Notes: generated from the letters alone by a model not told the origin. A DNA stretch of 41,937 bases from a bacterium (GCA_030674455.1 JAUSGQ010000027.1:82786-124722), one strand, 5' to 3'. Shown: positions 1-9,141, counted from the stretch's first letter. Translations and numbers: made by a program.

Positions 1-388
1 ATTGGTGTGCGCTCGTAATGTTTCCGCCGACTACATCTATTGAATATGCCCTGCACTCTCGCGTGATTCCGCGATAAACCCTCTCGACATAATTATCCGC
101 AATATTTTTCGGAAGAAACAAGGATACGAGGCAATGCTTCGGCGTGCCTCCCATAGCGGCGATGTCGCTAATGGAGACTGCGACCGCTTTTTGGCCGATG
201 CGCTCCGGCGGGGTTTCGGGAAGAAAATGAACACCTGCCACTTGAGCATCGACTGTCGCGAGAATATATCGGGAGCTACTGCTCTTGATAACGGCGCAAT
301 CGTCGCCCACGCCGACTACGACATCCTTGTTCTTTATGGAAAAAGAAGATGTCAATTTCCGAATCAATTCAAATTCTCCGGAGCGCAT
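1..388 (-). CDS. thiL: Thiamine-monophosphate kinase ThiL, N-terminal part (continues beyond window start)
   Basis: Manual minus-strand translation from ATG at 388: MRSGEFELIRKLTSSFSIKNKDVVVGVGDDCAVIKSSSSRYILATVDAQVAGVHFLPETPPERIGQKAVAVSISDIAAMGGTPKHCLVSLFLPKN...VVGGNITSAHQ; VGDDCAV and ISDIAAMGG are ThiL/PurM-type motifs. Missing from the ORF track because it runs off the edge. Confidence 0.9.
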   Translation of the reverse strand, partial: MRSGEFELIRKLTSSFSIKNKDVVVGVGDDCAVIKSSSSRYILATVDAQVAGVHFLPETPPERIGQKAVAVSISDIAAMGGTPKHCLVSLFLPKNIADNYVERVYRGITRECRAYSIDVVGGNITSAHQ

Positions 389-390
389 AC

Positions 391-1194
391 CTACTTGACT
401 CTTGTAACTCGCGCGCCTGTAAGAACGGTTTCAGGCTTTAAATTGGCAACGGCATCGAGGAGCGCGACCCTAAAGCTTGCCGGCCCTGCAGCGGTTCTTG
501 CCGCGATCTCACCCGCAAGTCCGAAACACGCAAGAGCCGCGGCGCTCGCTAAGCAAAAATCTTTTTCGACGCCAGCAAAAGCCCCGACCATCGTTGTAGA
601 CATGCATCCGGTGCCGGTAATTTCCGCCATCCGCTCATGTCCGTTGTCTACATAATAGAGCGAATCTGCGCCCGCAATAATGTCGCGTTTGCCCGTGATT
701 GCGACGACAGCGCCGTATTTTTTTGCGAACTCGGCAGCGACCGATTCAATATTTGCGACATCGCCGATGCTTTCAACGCCTTTTACTTTTCCACCCGCTC
801 CCGCGAGCGCACCAATCTCCCCCTGATTTCCGCGTAGAACGGCGATTCGCAAATTCTGCAAAAAATCCAAATTTGTTGTTGTTCGATACGAAGTGGCGCC
901 CGCGCCCACGGGGTCTAGCACCACGGGTATGCCGAGTGCGTTCGCTTTTTTTCCTGCAATGTTCATTGATTGCACCCACTGCACATCAAGCGTTCCCGGG
1001 TTCAATATTAAACAATTGGCAATCGTCACCATTTCTTCCACTTCTTCTTTTGCATGAGCCATGACCGGGAGTGCGCCGATGTGTAGCGAGAGATTCGCCG
1101 TGTCATTCATAACTACGAAATTTGTTATGTGATGAAGCAGGGGTTTTGTTGCCCGCACTCGTTCCAGAAGTTCTGCTACTTTTTTATTTTCCAT
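391..1194 (-). CDS. thiM: Hydroxyethylthiazole kinase ThiM
   Basis: HHITNFVVMNDTANLSLHIGALPVMAHAKEE, LDPVGAGATSYRT and ITGTGCMSTTMVGAFAG motifs; adjacent to thiE. Confidence 0.93.
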   Translation of the reverse strand: MENKKVAELLERVRATKPLLHHITNFVVMNDTANLSLHIGALPVMAHAKEEVEEMVTIANCLILNPGTLDVQWVQSMNIAGKKANALGIPVVLDPVGAGATSYRTTTNLDFLQNLRIAVLRGNQGEIGALAGAGGKVKGVESIGDVANIESVAAEFAKKYGAVVAITGKRDIIAGADSLYYVDNGHERMAEITGTGCMSTTMVGAFAGVEKDFCLASAAALACFGLAGEIAARTAAGPASFRVALLDAVANLKPETVLTGARVTRVK

Positions 1195-1198
1195 AAAA

Positions 1199-1861
1199 TT
1201 ATTTGTTTAATGAAGTATCTACAATAGACCTCAACTCATTTGCCGCTTTTTCCGGCTCTCGCGCGAGAACGATAGCAGAAATAACGGCTATGCCCCGCGC
1301 TCCCGCCGCAATTGCCTCCGCAGCGTTTTTTGCGGAAATTCCCCCGATTCCCACGACGGGAATGCTCACCGCGCGCGCAATGCGCCGAATCGCCTCCGAT
1401 CCTATCGGCTTTCCAGCATCATCTTTGCTCCGTGTTCCAAAAATATCACCGACGCCAAGATAATCCGCTCCATCGTTTTGCGCACGTAGAGCTTCGGCAG
1501 GCGTTTTAGCCGAGACACCGAGGATTTTTTTTGGGCCGAGCAACTCTCGCGCCAGCTTTGCAGGCATGTCGCTTTGTCCAACGTGCGCTCCATCGGCGTC
1601 TATCGCGAGCGCGATGTCTACTCTGTCGTTGATTATCAGCGGCACCTTGGCTCTGCGCGTTATTTTCTGAATCTTTTTCGCAACAGAAATAAAATCTTTT
1701 GCGCCGGATTCTTTTTCCCGCAGCTGCACCAGCGTTACCCCGCCTTGAAGCGCTCGTTCGACGATATCTTCTAGCGGACGTGCAGACCTGCCGACATTTC
1801 TGTCAGCGACAAGATAGAGACTGTAATCCACGCGCTTGCGACTTTTCTTACCAACCCTCAT
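1199..1861 (-). CDS. thiE: Thiamine-phosphate synthase ThiE
   Basis: YLVADRNVGR, VTLVQLREKESGAKDF, LIINDRVDIALAIDADGAHVGQSDMPAKLAR, GVGDIFGTRSKDDAGKPIG and GIGGISAKNAAEAIAAGARGIAVISAI are ThiE signatures. Confidence 0.93.
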   Translation of the reverse strand: MRVGKKSRKRVDYSLYLVADRNVGRSARPLEDIVERALQGGVTLVQLREKESGAKDFISVAKKIQKITRRAKVPLIINDRVDIALAIDADGAHVGQSDMPAKLARELLGPKKILGVSAKTPAEALRAQNDGADYLGVGDIFGTRSKDDAGKPIGSEAIRRIARAVSIPVVGIGGISAKNAAEAIAAGARGIAVISAIVLAREPEKAANELRSIVDTSLNK

Positions 1862-3177
1862 ACATTCACAGCGCTGGTGCGCCCACGAACAGCCTTGATG
1901 CTGAATCGGTAAATGCTATAGACAAGAAATACGCTGATGAACGTCGGCATCGACGCCCCGAATGTCGCGGTGTGTGCGATATATTGGTATATCCCGATGC
2001 CGATAAACCAAATCGCGATCGCGCCCGCGTGTATTCCTTTTTGGAACCAAAATGTCCCGCCGGAGCTGTACAAATCGTCCGTATTAAAAGTCCCTCTCCT
2101 GAAAACAAAATAATCCGCGATGAGAATGGCAAAGAGGGGGATGAATACCGAACCGATGAGATAGAGGAAGCTTTGGTATTGCGTAATATCGATAACAGCG
2201 GCCACGAGAAAGGCGGCAATGCCGAATCCGATTACCGTTTTTTTATAATCAAGGCGGGGGAAAATATTTTGCGTGGAAATCACGGAAGAGTAGAGATTCG
2301 ACCACGCCTCTTTTGTTTCATCGACGAGAAGTATAAGGAGCGCGAGCCAGCCGGTAAGGAGCAAGACGGCGGTAACGAATCCCTGCGTTTCCTGCGTGAT
2401 GCCTGTCGCCAAGAGCAGGAGCGCGCCGACCGCATACATCCACGTATTCGCCAAAAAGTAGCCGATGAATGTTCCGTAAAATGCGGAGCTCGTTTTATTT
2501 GCAAAGCGATTGAAATCGGCGATAAGCGGAAGCCACGAAATCGGCATTGCGATCACGAGGTCGACCGCAGCCCAAAACGAGAGACTGCCGTCGCCTGCCT
2601 TTAGCATAAGAGAAAGTATATTGTCGGTTGAAAGTACCTGATATGTGATGTAGCCCGTGGTTGCAAAAACTATCCAAACCGCGATTTTTCGGAGCCAGTG
2701 CCGTATTATCGCAAGTCCCATGAGTCCCATAAATATGACGATGAGAGCGCACACCGCCGTCGTTAAGACATAGTTGTCGAACGCAAAGAACGTTTTCAGA
2801 ATTGCGTTCGCGGTGTATCCCATGATGACAAGCTCGAACACCGTCCAGCCGAAAAGCTGTACGACATTGAGCACCGACGGCAGATACGAGCCGCGTATGC
2901 CGAGGACCGAACGCAGAAGCACCATCGTCGGCACTTTAAGCTCGCTACCGACTGCGCCTACGGTTGAGAGAAGAAGGCATCCGACTGCCGAGCCGATAAT
3001 GATAGCCGCTCCGGCTTGCAGAAAGCTGAGTCCCGGAACGAGAAAACTTCCCGCAAGCAAAACGAGAAGGCCTATGCCCAAATTTCCCCAAAGTACAAAA
3101 AAGTCGAAAAAGCCGAGCGTTCGGTGTTCAGTTGGAACCGGTTCTACGCCCCACGAGCGAGGCTGTGCATTATTCAT
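1858..3177 (-). CDS. cytX: NCS1-family (cytosine permease-like) transporter, probable hydroxymethylpyrimidine transporter CytX
   Basis: 439 aa polytopic protein; N-terminal LGFFDFFVLWGNLGIGLLVLLAGSFLVPGLSFLQA typical of NCS1; directly downstream of a TPP riboswitch and overlapping thiE. Confidence 0.82.
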   Translation of the reverse strand: MNNAQPRSWGVEPVPTEHRTLGFFDFFVLWGNLGIGLLVLLAGSFLVPGLSFLQAGAAIIIGSAVGCLLLSTVGAVGSELKVPTMVLLRSVLGIRGSYLPSVLNVVQLFGWTVFELVIMGYTANAILKTFFAFDNYVLTTAVCALIVIFMGLMGLAIIRHWLRKIAVWIVFATTGYITYQVLSTDNILSLMLKAGDGSLSFWAAVDLVIAMPISWLPLIADFNRFANKTSSAFYGTFIGYFLANTWMYAVGALLLLATGITQETQGFVTAVLLLTGWLALLILLVDETKEAWSNLYSSVISTQNIFPRLDYKKTVIGFGIAAFLVAAVIDITQYQSFLYLIGSVFIPLFAILIADYFVFRRGTFNTDDLYSSGGTFWFQKGIHAGAIAIWFIGIGIYQYIAHTATFGASMPTFISVFLVYSIYRFSIKAVRGRTSAVNV

Positions 3178-3184
3178 ATATAAA

Positions 3185-3282
3185 TCCCTCCGCGGGTATT
3201 ATCCCGACAGGTTCAATGGGTCTCCCGATACGCATAGCAACCAGTCGGGACTCTCAGCCGGCAACTTCCAGCTCCCCGCACG
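3185..3282 (-). ncRNA. TPP riboswitch (THI element)
   Basis: Minus strand reads GCGGGGAGCTGGAAGTTGCCGGCTGAGAGTCCCGACTGG...GGGAGACCCATTGAACCTGTCGGGATAATACCCGCGGAGGGA: CTGAGA, GAACCTG, GGATAAT and GCGGAGGGA are core THI-box motifs; sits just upstream of cytX. Confidence 0.92.
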
Positions 3283-3322
3283 CATAATAACATCTGCGCC
3301 CGCGTTCGCACAGTGCTTGAAT

Positions 3323-5245
3323 TCATTCAAGTGTACTCGGCACCAACTTCGCAAGTATCTGTTTTAAGGAATATGTCGCCGCGCTGATTACACTGTCGGC
3401 GCCGCCGTAATAAATGATAAGCGTGTCTCCGTGCGCAACCATGCCGCAAGAAAAAACCACGCGCGGAATTTGACCCTCCAACTCGTCTTTTTTTGCGGGC
3501 TCAAGAATAGGTTCAACCGTGCGCGCAATAACTCGGGTCGGATCATTTTTGTCTAACAGCGCCGAGCCGAGCCGATACGTCTTTCTGCCGCTGGATACGC
3601 CATGGTAGATAAAGAGCCATCCTTTATCAGTGAGTATCGGGACTCCGGAAGCGCCAACTTTCAAGTCGTCCCACATACCGCGCCGCGGACCAAAAATCTC
3701 AATACAACGGTCTACGCGGCTTTTTGAAAAGTCCAACGATTTCCTGACGTCTACGCAGATCTGTCCGCCGATACGATGAAAAATATAATAGTTCCCGTCA
3801 ATGACCGTCGGCAAAATGAACATATCTTTATCGTCGATGGTATCCGGCGTTACGAGCTCGGGCATCGAAAAGCGCTCGAACCGTTTCGCGACAAAATCCT
3901 CGACGCGTATCGATGAAAGCGCTGCTCGCGGAGCGTGAACTCCATCATACGATGTGTACCCAATATACAGGATGTCGCCGATGATCGTGATGCGCGGGTC
4001 TTCGCAACCGGAGTTTCCATTACGACTGCCGAGCTTCTGTTCAAATGATGCGCGCGGCACATATACCGGCTCGCTCAAGCGTTCTTCAACTTTGAGACCG
4101 TCTTTCGACATGCGAGCATATCCTAAGACAGAAGTATTATCTCCACCCATGGCTCGATACAGAAGGTATGGAGTGCCGTCGATGTCGACCGCGCCAGCAT
4201 TGAAAGTCGCCTTTTCCTCCCACGAATGTTTTGGGTCCGGCACTATGAGTGGATTGTTGGGCGCCCGCGTCGCGAATCCATCGCGGCGCTCGGGTATCAT
4301 TGCGTCAAGCAAATCAGGGATGTACAGCGACGCAGATGCGCATACCGAATCTGCCGCTCCATAGTAAATTTCCAAGCGGCCGTTTTCATGGAGAAGCGCG
4401 CCGCTAGGGAAGACGATATCTTTAATCAAACCATAACGTTCATATAGTTCTTCAGGCACGAGTATTGGCCCACTCGTTCGGCCGACAATTTTGCGCGGAT
4501 CGTTGAGGTCGAGCAATAAGGCTTCTATGCCAAAGATTCTTTCGCCTCCTCCAAAATAGTTCTGAATATACGAGTAGAGGTGAAGCCATCCGTGTTCTGT
4601 CTTTATCGGCGGCGCGCCCACTTCTGCATGGTCGCGATTGCTGCGCAGCGGATTCAGCACGTTCTGAGGAAGTTCTGCATGCCAGCGTTTCCAAAATGCT
4701 TCGTCCCATAAATCCTCGAGCTTGTCGCACTGCACGACGGCGATGCAGGATGGCGGTTCATCGGTATGAGCCGTGATTATGGCTGTCACTTTTCCGTTCA
4801 CGCGTTCCGGAAAGAGCGCCATCGCTTTTGCATTGAACGGCGTGACAAGATGTTTTTCATGAACGGTTTTTAGATCACGCGAAAGCGCCGCTCCAACTTT
4901 GATGTTGCCGGCGTTAAACGGATACCCGCCAAGCGCGGTGTAGAAAATTACGTACCTATCCTCAAAAAACGTGACACGAGGATCCTCGCAGCCCGCTTTG
5001 TCCCATGGCGCGTCCGGCACAATAAAACGACCGCGCTTCTCAAATTCACCGTTGTTCTCGGAAACGGCTATATTGACAGTGGAGAGGCCGGAGGGCGCCG
5101 AAAGGGGATCGGGATTTCCCACCGCGCGGTACAGAAGATACGTGCTATTGCCGCGTTTCAGCGGACAGCCGTTAAACGCGCCTTGCGCTTCCTCACCATT
5201 AGGAATGAGGATGGGATTTTTAGGATTTCGTTTGACAATGTACAT
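3323..5245 (-). CDS. GH130-like glycosidase/phosphorylase, tandem duplicated (two five-bladed propeller-like halves in one 640 aa chain)
   Basis: Two halves each carry YLLYRA(V/M)G, GCEDPR(V/I)T, (L/I)YHG or LHLYSY and YYGAADSV / YYGGADSV motifs typical of GH130/DUF377. Confidence 0.8.
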   Translation of the reverse strand: MYIVKRNPKNPILIPNGEEAQGAFNGCPLKRGNSTYLLYRAVGNPDPLSAPSGLSTVNIAVSENNGEFEKRGRFIVPDAPWDKAGCEDPRVTFFEDRYVIFYTALGGYPFNAGNIKVGAALSRDLKTVHEKHLVTPFNAKAMALFPERVNGKVTAIITAHTDEPPSCIAVVQCDKLEDLWDEAFWKRWHAELPQNVLNPLRSNRDHAEVGAPPIKTEHGWLHLYSYIQNYFGGGERIFGIEALLLDLNDPRKIVGRTSGPILVPEELYERYGLIKDIVFPSGALLHENGRLEIYYGAADSVCASASLYIPDLLDAMIPERRDGFATRAPNNPLIVPDPKHSWEEKATFNAGAVDIDGTPYLLYRAMGGDNTSVLGYARMSKDGLKVEERLSEPVYVPRASFEQKLGSRNGNSGCEDPRITIIGDILYIGYTSYDGVHAPRAALSSIRVEDFVAKRFERFSMPELVTPDTIDDKDMFILPTVIDGNYYIFHRIGGQICVDVRKSLDFSKSRVDRCIEIFGPRRGMWDDLKVGASGVPILTDKGWLFIYHGVSSGRKTYRLGSALLDKNDPTRVIARTVEPILEPAKKDELEGQIPRVVFSCGMVAHGDTLIIYYGGADSVISAATYSLKQILAKLVPSTLE

Positions 5246-5270
5246 GCAGCAGATAGTACGATAAATAAAA

Positions 5271-6413
5271 TTATGTTGTGCGCACCAATCGCGCTTGCTT
5301 ATCCTCTATGAGCGCGTTCAGAAATATGTCCAACTGCGACGTCGCAACATTTACCCTCTTGTCCCCTCCTCCGTAATAAACAATAAGCGTGCCGTCTTTG
5401 ATTACTGCACCAGAAGCGTACACGACACCCGGCTTCCCATCGTTCTCGTACCATTCTTTCGGCTCAAGAATCGGAGTGTTTGAACGGTAAAGAATTTTCG
5501 TCGGCTCGTTTATGTCGAGAATCATCGCGCCGACTTTATATCCGTGTCCCTCTTTTGGGCTCATGCCGTGGTAGAGCAGCAACCATCCGTACTTCGTTCT
5601 CATCGGGGGCGCCGCGGCACCTCGCACGAATTCATCCCAATATCCGGCGCGACCTCCTCGGTTATTGTTGCTTTTTATGGGTCGCTCTTCCCATTCCCTC
5701 GGAGAATCCGCGTAATCTATCATGAGCTTTGGCGTAAGCGCGTGGAGCAACGCAAACTTGCCGCGGATTTTTTCCGGAAAAAGCACCCAGTTCTTATGCG
5801 TTTCGTTCGGCGGAGATATATATAAATGCGGCGTCCAGCGCCACGTCCTTTTCTCGCAATCGGGCATATCAATTGATGTTAATGCCATTCGAATAGAGTC
5901 CCAGCTTTCAAAAACAGAGAACGTCATATAAAGGCGGCCATCCAATAACACAGCGCGGGGGTCTTCACTGCCGCCCCATCCTCCTCCGGAAGCGTACGCG
6001 TCTGTATCGTAACGGCCGATCCTCGAAAACGGATTCTGGAATTTCGCCGGAGTCTGGGTCTTTACTATAAAAGCCGGATTCTGAAAACGCCTGAAGTGGA
6101 CTCCGTCGTCGCTAACGGCGTAGCCGATGCGCGAAACGCCTTCCGACCCGATTGCGCGATAGAGAAGATGAACTTTCTCTCCGTCATAGCATGCCGCGGG
6201 GTTAAATACAGCGGCATCCTCCCACGAATGCTCCGGGTTGGGGTCAAGAATAGGATTCTCCGCAGAGCGCGTAAGAATTGCGCCCGCCTTTCGCGAAGGG
6301 AGTTGTCGCTTTTTGCTCAAGTGCCTGCTCCAATCAAACAGTACGTATACGATAAGGGCACCGGATAAAAGGGCGATGGCCTTAAGCGCGAATATATAGG
6401 GTACAGTGTTCAT
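5271..6413 (-). CDS. GH130-like glycosidase with N-terminal transmembrane segment
   Basis: N-terminal IFALKAIALLSGALIVYVLFDWS hydrophobic segment, then NPILDPNPEHSWEDAAVFNPA, HLLYRAIG, GGSEDPRAV, LLLYHGMS and YYGGGDKRV motifs. Confidence 0.8.
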   Translation of the reverse strand: MNTVPYIFALKAIALLSGALIVYVLFDWSRHLSKKRQLPSRKAGAILTRSAENPILDPNPEHSWEDAAVFNPAACYDGEKVHLLYRAIGSEGVSRIGYAVSDDGVHFRRFQNPAFIVKTQTPAKFQNPFSRIGRYDTDAYASGGGWGGSEDPRAVLLDGRLYMTFSVFESWDSIRMALTSIDMPDCEKRTWRWTPHLYISPPNETHKNWVLFPEKIRGKFALLHALTPKLMIDYADSPREWEERPIKSNNNRGGRAGYWDEFVRGAAAPPMRTKYGWLLLYHGMSPKEGHGYKVGAMILDINEPTKILYRSNTPILEPKEWYENDGKPGVVYASGAVIKDGTLIVYYGGGDKRVNVATSQLDIFLNALIEDKQARLVRTT

Positions 6414-6417
6414 TCAT

Positions 6418-6777
6418 TCATCTTCTGCCAAAATCGTCTTCGAGACGCGTCTCGTCATGCTCATCAAATGTGCCCATGGAAATCTCAAGAATGCGCATTC
6501 CTTCCTCGCTGGCTTTGGCGCGATGCGCCATGCCGCGGGGCGCATAAAATTCATCTCCCTTTTTCGCCGGATTGCGTTCGTTATCAAGAGTAACTATTCC
6601 TGCGCCGTCCAGAACTCTCCAGAATTCGTCGCGATTAGAATGCTTTTGCAGGCTGAATTCTCTATCCGGCAACAATTCCAAGATTTTTACCGTCGCCTTC
6701 TCGTTCAAAATAAACTGTTCGAACGAACCCCAAGGTCTTTTTTCGATGTAATAACTCGGAAGGATCTTTGTATCCAT
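6418..6777 (-). CDS. Cupin, mannose-6-phosphate isomerase type II-like
   Basis: KRPWGSFEQF, LPDREFSLQKHSNRDEFWRVLDGAGIVTLD and GMAHRAKA match the PMI-II cupin pattern. Confidence 0.85.
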   Translation of the reverse strand: MDTKILPSYYIEKRPWGSFEQFILNEKATVKILELLPDREFSLQKHSNRDEFWRVLDGAGIVTLDNERNPAKKGDEFYAPRGMAHRAKASEEGMRILEISMGTFDEHDETRLEDDFGRR

Positions 6778-6881
6778 ACCGTACAGTATATATTGGAATT
6801 AAGGACGCGTATGGAATAGTAGTGGATAAAGATTCCTCGGGACTTGCAGGTAATCGAAGCTCAAACTGATATAATCGTAGC

Positions 6882-7469
6882 GTGGACATAGAACGGCCAA
6901 AGTCAATTCAGCCGATACCCGCGCACGCAAAGCGGGTCTTTAAAGGGCAGATTTTTGATGTGTATCAATGGGAGCAAGAAATGTTCGACGGCACCATCGA
7001 AACATTTGAAAAGCTGAAACGCCCCGACACCGTCGTCGTATTTCCCGTGCTTCCGGATGGCAAGATTATTTTGACGGAGCAGGAACAGCCGGGCAAGGAG
7101 TCTTTCATTGGTGCCACAGGCGGAAGAGTCGATGAAGGAGAGGGAATACTTGACGCCGCAAAACGGGAGCTTCTTGAAGAAAGCGGATATGAAGCGGAGA
7201 AATATATTTTATGGAAAGCGGAACAACTCGTCGGAAAAATCGATTGGGCAATCTATGTCTTTGTAGCGAAAGGTTTGAAGCAGGTCGCGGAGCTTAATCT
7301 CGACCCCGGTGAAAAAGTAACTCTCAAACCGGTAACATTCGATGAATTTATAGAAATGGGCACGAACGAACGGTTTAGTGAGAAATCAATTGCGCATAAA
7401 CTGCATGAAGCAAAATTATCTCCGGAAAAGAAAGAAGAACTACGAGATTTATTGAGTCCGGAGATTTAG
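6882..7469 (+). CDS. NUDIX hydrolase (ADP-ribose pyrophosphatase-like)
   Basis: Nudix box GGRVDEGEGILDAAKRELLEESG; GTG start with TGATATAAT 6 nt upstream. Confidence 0.85.
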   Translation: MDIERPKSIQPIPAHAKRVFKGQIFDVYQWEQEMFDGTIETFEKLKRPDTVVVFPVLPDGKIILTEQEQPGKESFIGATGGRVDEGEGILDAAKRELLEESGYEAEKYILWKAEQLVGKIDWAIYVFVAKGLKQVAELNLDPGEKVTLKPVTFDEFIEMGTNERFSEKSIAHKLHEAKLSPEKKEELRDLLSPEI

Positions 7470-7483
7470 AACTAGAGGTTTCA

Positions 7484-7527
7484 AGTATTGCTTTAGCAAA
7501 TGCGGCCGCATTTGCTAAAGCAATACT
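7484..7527. repeat. Perfect 44-bp palindrome AGTATTGCTTTAGCAAATGCGG/CCGCATTTGCTAAAGCAATACT, 3' side of PaaX-like gene 1
   Basis: Read directly; 22-nt arms, no mismatch, abuts the stop codon of the 7529-8101 gene. Confidence 0.97.
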
Positions 7528-7528
7528 C

Positions 7529-8101
7529 TTATTCGCGCAACTTAAACAGTTTTTTCAATCGATCTTCATCCTCGATTCGCTCCAAAACTCCGTACAATAT
7601 GTATTGCGAAAGCCGGGATTCCTCTTTGAGTAAACGCACGAGTTCTTCACATTCGTGCGGGAATACCCACACGCTCTGTTGAAGTTGGACAAAACCGGCC
7701 GCCTTAAGAATACCTCTGACTCTATTTCGCAGTGGCGCGTATTTCTCCGGAATATCAAAAATCGCAATTCGCCACTTTCTATCCCATGCACTCGTCTTTA
7801 GTAACTTGAGCGTAGCGAGGGCTATACCGCCGAGGGCGTTATTGCCATAATGCGTGATTGAGAGCCGTTCCCCGCGTTCCTGCACAAAGTTACTCTCTAT
7901 TAATCGCTCTATGGCGATCTTACGCCGATGACGATAACTCGCACGCTCGCGCGCAAGTTTGTAAAAGTGCCTAGTTGATCGGCCCGAGAGAAGGAAACTG
8001 TACAAGAGATCGCCAAACGTCAGTTCGTCCAATATATCCCTTTCTATCGAGCCGAGTCCTCTGGTGCGTTTATGAGGTCGTTTTGCACTGTACTGCGCCA
8101 T
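7529..8101 (-). CDS. PaaX-like / Cas2-like-fold regulator (gene 1)
   Basis: From MAQYSAKRPHKR (ATG at 8101): winged-helix-like N-terminus, then WDRKWRIAIFDIPEKYAPLRNRVRGILKAAGFVQLQQSVWVFPHECEELVRLLKEE typical of the PaaX Cas2-like domain. Confidence 0.8.
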   Translation of the reverse strand: MAQYSAKRPHKRTRGLGSIERDILDELTFGDLLYSFLLSGRSTRHFYKLARERASYRHRRKIAIERLIESNFVQERGERLSITHYGNNALGGIALATLKLLKTSAWDRKWRIAIFDIPEKYAPLRNRVRGILKAAGFVQLQQSVWVFPHECEELVRLLKEESRLSQYILYGVLERIEDEDRLKKLFKLRE

Positions 8102-8110
8102 ATTGATGGT

Positions 8111-8148
8111 ATTACTGTAGCAAATGCGGCCGCATCGGCAAGAGCAAT
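8111..8148. repeat. Imperfect 38-bp palindrome, 5' side of PaaX-like gene 1
   Basis: ATTACTGTAGCAAATGCGG / CCGCATCGGCAAGAGCAAT; left arm matches the 3' palindrome arm (ATTGCTTTAGCAAATGCGG) at 17 of 19 positions. Confidence 0.9.
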
Positions 8149-8212
8149 ATGTACAATTCTGGGAAATAGGAGAAACGGTATCTATCCGGTGCGGAAGTGG
8201 TAATATTTTTGC

Positions 8213-8725
8213 GTGCATCCAATAACAATAATACGGGACGCGGACATCGGGTCGCTTACTCCGCCTCCCAATGCGTACAGAGAGCGCGAATCGGCCCGAG
8301 CCGTTGTTTTTAATGACGATGGCAAAATTGCCATTCTATTTGCATCAAAAAAGAATTATCACAAACTGCCAGGCGGCGGCGTGGAAGAGGGAGAGGATTT
8401 GAATGCCGCGCTGGTCCGCGAGCTTCGCGAAGAAATTGGATGCGCAATCAAGAACCCTAGGGAGTTTGCGATGATTGAAGAGTACCGCAATAAGCAGACA
8501 CTGCATCATATTGCACATTGTTTTCTTGCAGAACTCGAGGGAGAAGTGGGGACTACGCGCATGGATGAAAGTGAGATTGCCGACGGTTTTACCACTGAAT
8601 GGATGAATCTCTCCGATGCCATTGCGAAGATTGCCGGCGAAACGGCCATAGAGAGTTACGAAGGAAAATTCATTCGTCTGCGAGAACTCGCTTTTTTGAA
8701 AGAAGCGGCGCATATAATTGCATAG
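8213..8725 (+). CDS. NUDIX hydrolase
   Basis: Nudix box GGGVEEGEDLNAALVRELREEIG. Confidence 0.88.
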   Translation: MHPITIIRDADIGSLTPPPNAYRERESARAVVFNDDGKIAILFASKKNYHKLPGGGVEEGEDLNAALVRELREEIGCAIKNPREFAMIEEYRNKQTLHHIAHCFLAELEGEVGTTRMDESEIADGFTTEWMNLSDAIAKIAGETAIESYEGKFIRLRELAFLKEAAHIIA

Positions 8726-8727
8726 GT

Positions 8728-9141
8728 ATGAATCGGAACATTAAAGCGGTAGTTTTCGATTATTTTGGAGTGATTGAACTATTTGAAGGAAGTATTAATT
8801 CCGAATTGGTTTCTTATTTTCCTAAACTTAAAGCACTCGGGTTAAAAACCGGGATTTTCAGTAATGCCAATTCATTGCTTCGGACAAGACTCAATGAGTT
8901 CGGTCTGGAAGATTTGCCCGATGCGCTCGTTCTCTCCGGTGAAATCGGATATCAAAAACCGCACAAAGAGGCATTTCGCGTTTTGTTTGAGAAACTCGAG
9001 CTTCGACCCGAAGAGGTTGTATTTATAGATGACTCGGCTGAAAATCTAGCGAAAGCAAATGAAATCGGGTACGTCCCGATTCTATTCAAGGACAATGAGC
9101 AAGTGAAAGGCGAACTACAGAAGCTTGGCATCGTGCTGTAA
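8728..9141 (+). CDS. HAD-superfamily hydrolase, compact (cap region apparently missing)
   Basis: MNRNIKAVVFDYFGVIE motif I, GIFSNA motif II, QKPHKEAF motif III, VVFIDDSAENLAKANEIG motif IV; only about 26 residues between motifs I and II. Confidence 0.8.
   Translation: MNRNIKAVVFDYFGVIELFEGSINSELVSYFPKLKALGLKTGIFSNANSLLRTRLNEFGLEDLPDALVLSGEIGYQKPHKEAFRVLFEKLELRPEEVVFIDDSAENLAKANEIGYVPILFKDNEQVKGELQKLGIVL

Noticed and set aside
134-655. Plus-strand 173 aa ORF
   Set aside because: Antisense to clearly coding thiL and thiM; no recognisable domain.
1699-2604. Plus-strand 301 aa ORF
   Set aside because: Antisense to thiE and cytX; charged, low-information composition typical of a shadow frame.
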